A stretch of 11,258 nt of DNA from Lachnospiraceae bacterium (lineage in GTDB: Bacteria; Bacillota; Clostridia; Lachnospirales; Lachnospiraceae), in NCBI GenBank assembly GCA_003447895.1, contig DLYC01000021.1:1-11258 (forward strand). Direction: 5' to 3'. Made by a program: the position numbers and the translations under genes. The notes beneath the pieces were generated by a model. It was given only the letters and a program-made list of their open reading frames with translations, was not told the origin of the DNA and ran no database searches. Shown here piece after piece: positions 1 through 7,211 of this stretch; position 1 is the first letter of the stretch; every line of letters starts with the position of its first letter.

Positions 1-162
1 CGTGTCATGCAGATAGCCGACGATCTTCTCCTCGGGCGTCTCCAGCAGGGAAGCCACCTTTTCGGGATGGTTGAAATACGGAAGCCCGGCTTTATCACGC
101 TGCCCTTCATGGGCCAGCCTCGCGATCAGTCTTGCCGCCGCGACTTTTTCAGATGCGTTCAT
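1..162 (-). CDS. HD-domain phosphohydrolase, RelA/SpoT-like (N-terminal 54 codons only, cut by window edge)
   Basis: Only the first 54 residues are present and the 3' end lies outside the window. The ATG at 162-160 is preceded by an AAAGGA-type ribosome binding site about 9 nt upstream. The visible protein has AHEGQ with H18, a D-K-A-G-x-P-Y stretch at 23-29, the NHP motif at 31-33, and YLHD ending in H52-D53. This order is characteristic of the HD domain of RelA/SpoT-type and small stand-alone (p)ppGpp hydrolase-like proteins, where His and Asp residues bind a divalent metal and the substrate is a phosphorylated nucleotide. Whether a synthetase domain follows cannot be seen. It begins 23 nt after the membrane-protein gene on the same strand, so it may be the last-known member of the operon or a separate conserved gene next to it. 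The fold is fairly sure; the substrate is not. Confidence 0.68.
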   Translation of the reverse strand, partial: MNASEKVAAARLIARLAHEGQRDKAGLPYFNHPEKVASLLETPEEKIVGYLHDT

Positions 163-185
163 TTTGAAGCTATCCTTTCGCTGTT

Positions 186-1619
186 TCATGTATTGCTCTT
201 TTTGCTCTCGTCTATTTTGTATTCATAACCGCCGCCGGGCGCTTCAATAGCCTCTTTGGATGCGTCCCCTTCCACTTCCGACGATTTTCCCTGGTCGTCA
301 CCGCTCTGGCTGTCAGTGTTCTCTTCCTCACTTCCCTTGCCTTCGCTGTTCTCTTCTTTGCCTTCCTGATCGCCGCTCTGGGACTCGTCCTTTTTCTCGT
401 CGTCGCTCTGCGCCTCGTCCTTTTTCTCGTCGCCGCTCTGGGACTCGTCCTTCTTCTCGTCGCCCTGACCTTCGCCTTTTTGAGTCGCGTCCTTCCCGGA
501 GGATTCCTCGGTCGCCTCTTTGTTCTCCTTCTGCTCCGCCGGGTCAGGCTTTCCTTCCTCCTGCACGTTTTCTTCGGTCTTCCCGTCACCTGGGTTCTCT
601 TCCGTGATCTCCTGTACGGTCGTCCCTTCGCTCTCTGTCGTCACCGCGGTGCCGGCTTTTTCTGTCTTTTTCGACGCGCTCCATGACCCGACCATAAAGC
701 CCACAAGTCCCGCGAGAATGATGCCGACCACCGCCATGATGCCGAGTATCCGGAATCTCCAGTCGGAGGAGTCATCAGAATTTTGATCCTCATAATGCTC
801 TTTTGTGGCTGCGCCGGCTGCGCCGTCCCTGCCCGCCGGGCCCTCGGTCGTTCCCCTGCCATGCTTTGAATCTCTGCCGCTGACAGATCCTTTGCCGGCA
901 TTCTCCTTCTCCGCATTCTGCAGGTAGGCCCGGATCTGCTCGGCGAAAAGCCGGACATGCTCCCGTTCATTGGACGGCGCCGTCTGCTTTATATAGGTCC
1001 CCCAGCCGAATCCCTCGTATTTGGGAGAACGGGAGCAGATCGATATGTCATTGTAGGCGCGGTTAATAAACTCCTGCTCCGCGATCTCCCCAAAGAATTT
1101 CTGAAACTCTTCCGACTCGCGCTGCTCTTCGTTCCACATCCGCAGAAGAGAATAATACATTCCCAGAAGGTCATACAGATGCTCCGCCTTTTTGGCCCGC
1201 GCAGCCGCCTCGTCAATAATAAACTGCTGCAGATAATAGCGGAACCTGTAAGCTTCTGTCCCATGCAGACCCTTCATCTTCTCATAGAGCCTGTTCTGCG
1301 AATCACAGATTCCATCGATCAGGTCCTGCCTTGCGCTGAGATCATCGCCCCCCTCTGAAAGACTGTCCAAAAAAGTGCTGATCTTAAGATCCAGATCGCA
1401 CATCATCGCATATGCCTCGCTGTTCGCGCCCAGATTCCTTGCGTCCGAGATAACCTCTGTATAAATGTCCCTCTGATCTCTGATCGCAGACTGCCTGACC
1501 GCATGAAGGCCCCTCGCGATTCCCTCCGGATCATCCCGGAGGACCGCTGTCACCAGCAGCTTCCTCTGGTCCTGAAGGCTTCCCTGCCCCTTCTCTGTTC
1601 TCTTATCCTTTTTCCCCAT
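186..1619 (-). CDS. Single-pass membrane protein with acidic repetitive C-terminal tail, unknown function
   Basis: This 477-residue protein is not recognised as a named family. Residues 1-240 look soluble and mostly helical, rich in Arg, Glu and Gln, with no signal peptide. Residues 240-285 are a Gly/Ser/Asp-rich linker. One strong transmembrane helix lies at about 288-313, flanked by WRFR and SW-SASKK, so charge does not settle the topology. Residues 315-460 are a low-complexity tail rich in Glu, Asp, Lys, Ser and Gln, including three tandem copies of a ten-residue DEKKDE(S/A)QS(G/D) unit at 387-416. The Ser residues sit in acidic surroundings and would be plausible kinase targets, which is inference. 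The last 17 residues (PGGGYEYKID onward) are no longer repetitive. Its ATG lies only 2 nt past the helicase stop, and its GGAGG ribosome binding site is inside the helicase's last codons, so translation is probably coupled. It may anchor the complex or sense envelope state. Confidence 0.8.
   Translation of the reverse strand: MGKKDKRTEKGQGSLQDQRKLLVTAVLRDDPEGIARGLHAVRQSAIRDQRDIYTEVISDARNLGANSEAYAMMCDLDLKISTFLDSLSEGGDDLSARQDLIDGICDSQNRLYEKMKGLHGTEAYRFRYYLQQFIIDEAAARAKKAEHLYDLLGMYYSLLRMWNEEQRESEEFQKFFGEIAEQEFINRAYNDISICSRSPKYEGFGWGTYIKQTAPSNEREHVRLFAEQIRAYLQNAEKENAGKGSVSGRDSKHGRGTTEGPAGRDGAAGAATKEHYEDQNSDDSSDWRFRILGIMAVVGIILAGLVGFMVGSWSASKKTEKAGTAVTTESEGTTVQEITEENPGDGKTEENVQEEGKPDPAEQKENKEATEESSGKDATQKGEGQGDEKKDESQSGDEKKDEAQSDDEKKDESQSGDQEGKEENSEGKGSEEENTDSQSGDDQGKSSEVEGDASKEAIEAPGGGYEYKIDESKKSNT
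371..460 (-). repeat. Three tandem 30-bp coding repeats
   Basis: Three consecutive 30-bp units at 371-400, 401-430 and 431-460 differ at only a few positions and encode three ten-residue DEKKDE(S/A)QS(G/D) units in the acidic tail of the membrane protein. The period is a multiple of three, so gain or loss of a unit keeps the frame. Such a tract can change length by slippage or recombination. No regulatory role is visible. Confidence 0.88.
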
Positions 1620-1621
1620 TT

Positions 1622-4600
1622 TTATTGAACCTCCATCGCTTTTTGGATCTGCATGATCTCCCTGCGGGGGTCATTCATCCAGTTCAGTCCGCAAAGCCTG
1701 TATGTTTTCCAGCCTTTGCTCGCCAGGATTCCCGGATAGATCACTTCGCGATCGTGAATGCTGCTCTTGGCGTCATTAAAGTGATCGATCAGGATGCCCA
1801 GAGCATAGCTTCCGGGATTCTCCCGGTCCACGATGCCCAGATCGACCTTGAAGTCACTGCTTCCGATATTGGTGTGCACTTCATAGCCCTGTTCCTCCAG
1901 AGCCCTCGCAATGGCGTTTACAAGTCCTGTCGCTCTCTGTTTTTTGTCCCGGATCCTCTTGTCAAGGACCACTTCGCCCTGCGCGTATTTGAGGAATTCG
2001 CGGAAGTCGCGCACTCCCTCGGACCTGGCCCCCGTGAGCATATGCGGCTCTATACTTGTGATCACCATCATCTGCCTTCTCGCGCGCGTGAGCATGACGT
2101 TCAGCCTGTTTGCGCCGTATTCCTGGTTCAGGGCGCCGAAGCCCATATAGAATTTGCCGTCCTGATCATTTCCGAAGCCGGGAGACAGGATCACATAATC
2201 CCATTCCTTGCCCTGGCAGGACTCCAGATTGACCACCGTGACCAGTTCGTCGGTCTTTTTGCCGAGCTTCGAGTCCTCCCGGATCTCCTTCATCAAAAGC
2301 GACTGTATGAGGTTTCTCTGATGGATGTTCAGCGTGATCACGCCGAGCGTCCTTCCCTCATTTTCCCGCTTTTCGTAAATTTCCCGGATCCTTTCAATGA
2401 CTTCTTCCGCTTCTTTCTGATTTACCTTCTTCTTCCGGTCGTAGAAGCCGTCTTCCACGAGTGTATACGAAACGCCGCTGACACGGGTATCGGCGGAAGG
2501 GAATGTCACGATATCTCCATTGTAATAGTGTTCATTGGAAAATGCGATCAGACTTTCATTTTCACTGCGGTAATGGAAGCGGAGCATCTTCCTGGGCATG
2601 GAGGAGATATAGGCCGCCGTCAGGATGGAATCTCTTCCGCTGACAAAATCCTCCTCTTCCTCGTCTCCCCTTATCTTGAATGTGTCGATCGGCTGCAGCT
2701 GCTTCTCGTCTCCGAAGATCATGCATCTTCCCGCGTGGGAGATCGGGATCAGCGCGTTGTACAGGGGCATCTGGGATCCCTCATCGATCAGCACAAGATC
2801 AAAGGGCGGGAAGCCCGAAGGGATGTACTCCGCCACGGCTGTGGGATCCATGATCATACAGGGAAACAGCGTGTGGAGCGTGGTCGGCGCCTCCTTGAAG
2901 AACGCGCGCACCGTGGTCTTTTTCCTTCGCACGAGCTTTTGCAGAATGCCGAACTGGGCATCACCGCTTACACCCTCGCTCAGATTCGGCACTCTCTTAA
3001 ACTGAATCTGTCGAATCTCCTCCTTGACATTTTCGCGGATCAGTTTCTCCTTGTCCACAAGCTGCATAATCTTGCTCTTAAAGAGCAGATAGTTGAACTC
3101 GTCCTTCTTGACCAGCTCATCTCTTCTCTTGTCGATCTGCGCCTCGGCCCAGCACTTGAAGAATCCGTTCATGATATCGTCTCGGCTGACCTTGGAATTC
3201 TTACTGATCTCTTCCACCTGCTCAATAAAGCTTCCGTAGCCGTCCTCTCTGAGGTCTGCCACAACACTGTCGTAGAGGATCCGGCTTTTGTTGGAGTCAT
3301 AGTTTCTCGTCTCGATCCATTCCTCATACAGCTCCGTTCTGGGAACATCCGGATGCTTCTCCCTGAACCCGTTCAGGTTCTTGACGATCTTCCGGTCTGC
3401 CTTCTTCTGGATCTCGGCGTATTCCCGATACTTACTTAGGACCGCGCGCGCTTCCCGCGCAAGTTTCTCGCCGATTCCGGATGTGATGTCCTCGATCCCC
3501 CGCTTTACTTCGGTCCGAAGCGCCGGTGACAGCTGCCGAAGGCCCTTCTCGGAGTCTTTCATAAACCGCTCATAGGCCCTGATCCCGTCCTTCTCCTCAT
3601 CCGGGATCAGTTCGTTCTCTGAAAGCTTGTCTCCGTTTCTGACTTTTCCCAGCACCGCTTCCGGATCCTCCTCGAACTCCTTGAGGATCTGATTGGCGTC
3701 CTCAATGCTGAATCTCTCCCTGAGGAGATCATAGCACTTTCTTTTCTGCCGGTTTTTGATTCCAAGGAAGGAGGGACTGCCTGCCAGTGCCTCCAGTTCT
3801 TCCTCGAGAAGGTCATAGTACTCGTTCTCTTCGTCCAGGGCACTGCTTCTCATATCCTCAATACTGCTTCCCAGCACAGGGCAGTCTGCCAAAATAGTGG
3901 CGGAAATGAGCATCTGCTCCAGGACCTCCTTTGCGGCCCCTCCCGTCTCTGCGCCCAGGGTCTTCGCCAGCTGATCCGTCTCGGAAAGAAGGCTTCTGTA
4001 TTTATGGATCGCCGCCTGCGCGATCTCGAGCGTTTCCCTCTCTCCCTTTCCCGCCAGGTTGTCATATCGTATGAATTCCGTATATTTTCCGCTGGCCTGG
4101 TCGCATTCTTCCAGAACGAGCCCGTACATGGCGAGCTTCTCTTCCGCGTCGGACAGGGAGATCCCCAGGATCCTGTCATCCATCTTAAAGCGGAGGTCGC
4201 AGTCCGAATACTTCTCATACATGTTGATCAGCTCTTCCATGGACTTTCCGCACGACGTCTTCTCTGTCATACAGGAATAGTACTTTTCCAGATACGCAAG
4301 GCTCGCTCTGTATTTTTCCCGCTCCTCCTTCATGTCCTGCGGATCGGCGCCTTTGGAATGAGTCTCCAGATAGTCCAGTGTCTTTTTGATCTGCCGGATG
4401 ATATCGGCCGGCTTGTCCTTCCCGGACAGGATCCTCAGGTTAAAGAGTCCGTCGAAGATCTCATTGAGTTTCTCATACGCAACTTCCATGGCGGGCGCTT
4501 TTTCGGACACGAACAGCACTTTCTCTCCTCTGCGGACCGCCTCCGCCATGATGTTTACGACTGTCTGCGTCTTTCCGTCACCCGCGGGACCGACCACCAC

Positions 4601-6511
4601 CTGCGCCTTCCTCTCGAAGGCGGATTCAATGATCTCTCTCTGGGAGCTGTCTGTCTCAAAGGCATAGATTTCGGTTCCTTTGTCCTTGTCACTCCCGTTC
4701 TTTCCGCCTCCCCGGTTGGATGTGCTGACTCTGTTGACCCAGTTCATCTGTCCCTCCAAGAGGCCGGCCACGATCTCATGGGAGGCAACGGAAGGCTCGC
4801 TGAGTCCGTTCCAGACTGCTTCATTGGGGACATTGTAGAGCGCCAGGCGCACAATATTTTGTTTGATCTGCCACCCCTTCTGGTTCTCGATCAGAAATTC
4901 TATGTAACGGAGCTGTCTGTCATACTCCGCGCCCGGCCGGTCCAGGATCTGGCTGGTATCAAACTGATAGGACTGATTTAAGAGCACTTTGAGGGCCGGG
5001 TTAAAGAGAAGGCCCTCCGCCTTGACGCGGAGCTGATAATCGCCTCTCCTGTTCTTGTAGATCTCCGCAGGGCACAAGTACATGACCGCATGACAGTTCT
5101 TGTCCGCAGCCGGTTTCCAGATCAGTTCATTGATCGCGATATACAGATTGCTCTTTCCGGTTTCCCGCTCGTTCTGCACCTGTCTGGAGTAAAGTTCCCG
5201 GAAGATCTCTTTCCTGTCCTTGCCCTTTGCGCCTGCCGACTTCCTCCCGGTTGTCTTCTTCCCGATGAGGTCCATGAACGCCAGCGCGATCTCGTCGGCG
5301 GCCTCTTCTCTGTCCCCGATGGAGTCGGCCCTTAGGAAGACAGAGACATCCGTTTCCGCCGTGATCGACAGTGTGTCTGAGTCGCAGCTCAGAAGACGGC
5401 TCTTGACCGTCAGATCCATGGACTTGTCCCTTAGCTGCGCGATCCTGCTTCTCTTCTCCTCGGAGAACTCCTCACGAAGAAATTCCGCGGCCGGTTTGTC
5501 TCCGGGGGCTTCGCAGATCGGCTCATCCGTATAGGTGTAGACCGGATTTTCGCCGCTTCTTCGGGACCTCTCCACGTCGGTCATATTCTCGAGCTTTGCC
5601 ATATTCCTCTTTCCGATCGCCACCGCATCTTCAAACCCGATGTCCTTGCCGTCCGTGTAGGTCGTGCACTCGATCGGAAGAATGTCCTGCATGATCGCCG
5701 ACCACTCTGTGCTCGAGTAGTCCGTGGCTCTGACGATCCTTTTGGGAAACACTTTGTCCACGAGCCAGACAGCCGCGAACGCGTGCCCCGGAACCAGCAC
5801 CAGAAGAGAATTCAGGGAATCCGCTTCCAAAGCGCTGGCATACAGGACGGCAAGATCCAGACAGGTTCCCTGCCTGGAGCTCTCATGAAGGACCTGATGA
5901 GGGATCCTGATCTTCTGCCCGATGTCGAAGCTTGCCGGCGCGGAGAGGTAATGGATATCCATATCCTGTAAAGCCTGATAAATATAATCCGCCTGCCTTC
6001 TTACGCCTGTTTTGGTTCTGCACTGATAGCCGCACATCGAATCGCCGGCTTCGGACGCGTACTCCCCCGCTCTCTTCATGACCTGATTTAAGAGCGGGTC
6101 ATTGGGCTGCATAAAGGCGGGCAGCGTGTCGGGAAAGTGCAGCGCGTCCCAGTGAAGATAGGGCTGAATATGGACTTTGGTGTGCAGAAAGCCCAGGATC
6201 ACATCCGGCTTCTCCGGATCATAGATCTCGATCCGGATCCGCCCGTCCTGCGCTTCGATGAGGTCTGTCCTGTACAGCGCGTCATTGAAGGTGATCTCCG
6301 GGGTTACTATGGAAATAGTCGTCGAAGCGGATGTGGCGCTGACCGCCCGCTTAAACTCAAACAAAAACGCCGGTTCGGACACGATCCTGATCACGTAGTT
6401 TCCGGGTGCGCAGTCCAAAACGCGGATGTCTTTTACTACGACCTGCTTTTTCTGGTGGCTTGCCGCATAGTTGATGTCGGTTGCCACGGTTGCACTGATA
6501 TTGAATGCCAT
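1622..6511 (-). CDS. Giant SF1 helicase with transglutaminase-like and C-terminal REase-fold domains (DUF4011-type)
   Basis: This 1629-residue protein has the layout of DUF4011/DUF3320-type large helicases. Residues 1-130 are beta-rich. Residues 195-300 look like a transglutaminase/papain-like domain, with C217 in QGTCLDLA, H243 in PGHAFAAVW, and an acidic partner probably among D264, E281 or D287. SF1 helicase motifs follow: Walker A GPAGDGKTQT 641-650, motif Ia FVSEKAP 667-673, Walker B LIDEGSQ 1241-1247, motif III GDEKQLQP 1267-1274, HYRS 1313-1316, motif V around 1429-1443 and motif VI NRLNVMLTRAR 1468-1478. About 590 residues, largely charged helix, separate Walker A from Walker B. Residues 1530-1620 match the Vsr/MTES_1575-like REase fold (FKVDLGI 1554-1560, HDRE 1586-1589, GW 1600-1601), but the usual acidic residue in GI-E-CDG is Leu (GILID 1572-1576). 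The ATG has GGGGGAG 5 nt upstream. It is the likely nucleic-acid-acting effector; its exact substrate is unknown. Confidence 0.93.
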   Translation of the reverse strand: MAFNISATVATDINYAASHQKKQVVVKDIRVLDCAPGNYVIRIVSEPAFLFEFKRAVSATSASTTISIVTPEITFNDALYRTDLIEAQDGRIRIEIYDPEKPDVILGFLHTKVHIQPYLHWDALHFPDTLPAFMQPNDPLLNQVMKRAGEYASEAGDSMCGYQCRTKTGVRRQADYIYQALQDMDIHYLSAPASFDIGQKIRIPHQVLHESSRQGTCLDLAVLYASALEADSLNSLLVLVPGHAFAAVWLVDKVFPKRIVRATDYSSTEWSAIMQDILPIECTTYTDGKDIGFEDAVAIGKRNMAKLENMTDVERSRRSGENPVYTYTDEPICEAPGDKPAAEFLREEFSEEKRSRIAQLRDKSMDLTVKSRLLSCDSDTLSITAETDVSVFLRADSIGDREEAADEIALAFMDLIGKKTTGRKSAGAKGKDRKEIFRELYSRQVQNERETGKSNLYIAINELIWKPAADKNCHAVMYLCPAEIYKNRRGDYQLRVKAEGLLFNPALKVLLNQSYQFDTSQILDRPGAEYDRQLRYIEFLIENQKGWQIKQNIVRLALYNVPNEAVWNGLSEPSVASHEIVAGLLEGQMNWVNRVSTSNRGGGKNGSDKDKGTEIYAFETDSSQREIIESAFERKAQVVVGPAGDGKTQTVVNIMAEAVRRGEKVLFVSEKAPAMEVAYEKLNEIFDGLFNLRILSGKDKPADIIRQIKKTLDYLETHSKGADPQDMKEEREKYRASLAYLEKYYSCMTEKTSCGKSMEELINMYEKYSDCDLRFKMDDRILGISLSDAEEKLAMYGLVLEECDQASGKYTEFIRYDNLAGKGERETLEIAQAAIHKYRSLLSETDQLAKTLGAETGGAAKEVLEQMLISATILADCPVLGSSIEDMRSSALDEENEYYDLLEEELEALAGSPSFLGIKNRQKRKCYDLLRERFSIEDANQILKEFEEDPEAVLGKVRNGDKLSENELIPDEEKDGIRAYERFMKDSEKGLRQLSPALRTEVKRGIEDITSGIGEKLAREARAVLSKYREYAEIQKKADRKIVKNLNGFREKHPDVPRTELYEEWIETRNYDSNKSRILYDSVVADLREDGYGSFIEQVEEISKNSKVSRDDIMNGFFKCWAEAQIDKRRDELVKKDEFNYLLFKSKIMQLVDKEKLIRENVKEEIRQIQFKRVPNLSEGVSGDAQFGILQKLVRRKKTTVRAFFKEAPTTLHTLFPCMIMDPTAVAEYIPSGFPPFDLVLIDEGSQMPLYNALIPISHAGRCMIFGDEKQLQPIDTFKIRGDEEEEDFVSGRDSILTAAYISSMPRKMLRFHYRSENESLIAFSNEHYYNGDIVTFPSADTRVSGVSYTLVEDGFYDRKKKVNQKEAEEVIERIREIYEKRENEGRTLGVITLNIHQRNLIQSLLMKEIREDSKLGKKTDELVTVVNLESCQGKEWDYVILSPGFGNDQDGKFYMGFGALNQEYGANRLNVMLTRARRQMMVITSIEPHMLTGARSEGVRDFREFLKYAQGEVVLDKRIRDKKQRATGLVNAIARALEEQGYEVHTNIGSSDFKVDLGIVDRENPGSYALGILIDHFNDAKSSIHDREVIYPGILASKGWKTYRLCGLNWMNDPRREIMQIQKAMEVQ

Positions 6512-6516
6512 ATACT

Positions 6517-6523
6517 CTCCCCC
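6517..6523 (-). promoter_or_regulatory. Ribosome binding site of the helicase gene
   Basis: GGGGGAG on the minus strand lies 5 nt before the ATG at 6511-6509. It supports this start and shows that the helicase has its own initiation signal despite the 54-nt gap (6512-6565) from the upstream gene. That gap holds no convincing promoter or terminator. Confidence 0.7.
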
Positions 6524-6565
6524 TTTTCGGCGTCGATGCTGCCAAAAAATCTGACCCTGTCTGAT

Positions 6566-7186
6566 TTATTCTCCTATTATGTGTACTTCCGTAAACAGCT
6601 TCTCCAGTTTTTGGTCTCCCGCCTGCCTGGTCTTATACAGATACATCCCCGTCTCGTTATAAATATCCGCAAATCTCGGGATGATCAGGCTTCCCGGATC
6701 CTCCGCGTCTTCCCGGAAGTTTGCTTCGGGGTTTTCTTCCCCGTCTTCTTCGTCCGCAAGGATCCGGTTCACTTCCCGTCTGGGGAACCTCCTGTCCGTG
6801 ACGAGGTACAGGCGCTTGATCGAAGGGACCTCTTCTTCCCTCGCGGCTTCCTCCAGAAGGATCAGTCCCATGAAGAGCACATGGGCCAGATTGTGTTCCG
6901 TTCTTCCATAGCTCTCCATGAAGGAGATCTGCGTGTTCTCATCGATCACTTCAAACGGTTTGACCCCGAGCGACACTTCATTTTCATAGACAAAAGCCAC
7001 CCGGACGCTGTTGTAGGATTCTTCCCCGTCCTTTTCGGCCATTTTTCTGAGATCCTGCTGAATGCGGGAAAGCGCTCTGTTTATGGGGCTCTTCGCGCCG
7101 TACCCGGACTTTTGGCAGATGCAGATCACTGCGCTGAGATCACAGTTTTCCCGTTCTGTCCACCGATCATAATCTTTAAGTGGCAT
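6566..7186 (-). CDS. Small vWA-like protein with degenerate MIDAS
   Basis: This 206-residue protein is not clearly assignable by name, but its layout follows the TerY-type vWA fold. A hydrophobic strand leads into ICICQKSGYG at 21-30, where an active vWA would have D-x-S-x-S. Next comes PINRAL, a helix, then a strand VRVAFVYENEV at 61-71, a G-R-T at 94-96 in the place of the conserved GGT, a hydrophobic helix, and LYLVTDRRFP at 126-135 in the place of the L(F/V)SDG motif. The first metal-binding Asp and both Ser positions are therefore lost, while T96 and D131 remain. Metal binding is doubtful and a scaffold or adaptor role is more likely. Start: ATG at 7186-7184 with AAAGGAG 6 nt upstream. 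It lies 25 nt after the active-looking vWA gene, suggesting a diverged paralogue that pairs with it. The fold call is inference from motif order. Confidence 0.7.
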   Translation of the reverse strand: MPLKDYDRWTERENCDLSAVICICQKSGYGAKSPINRALSRIQQDLRKMAEKDGEESYNSVRVAFVYENEVSLGVKPFEVIDENTQISFMESYGRTEHNLAHVLFMGLILLEEAAREEEVPSIKRLYLVTDRRFPRREVNRILADEEDGEENPEANFREDAEDPGSLIIPRFADIYNETGMYLYKTRQAGDQKLEKLFTEVHIIGE

Positions 7187-7211
7187 GTTCGTCTCCTTTA
7201 TAGCATGAGCC

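Noticed and set aside
371..460. Possible short CRISPR-like array
   Set aside because: The 30-bp units are directly adjacent with no spacers and encode an in-frame peptide repeat.
212..607. Arg-rich open frames in other phases over the acidic tail region
   Set aside because: They are frame shadows of the repetitive Glu/Lys/Ser codons of the membrane-protein tail.
1625..3439. A 604-codon open frame on the plus strand
   Set aside because: It lies wholly antisense to the helicase gene, has no ribosome binding site of note, and its composition (many Leu, His, Ile, Asp and Val without domain motifs) is that of a reverse-complement shadow in GC-rich DNA.
6512..6565. Internal promoter or terminator in the 54-nt gap before the helicase
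   Set aside because: A short T run is present on the minus strand, but there is no stem before it and no paired -35/-10 elements, so nothing can be supported.
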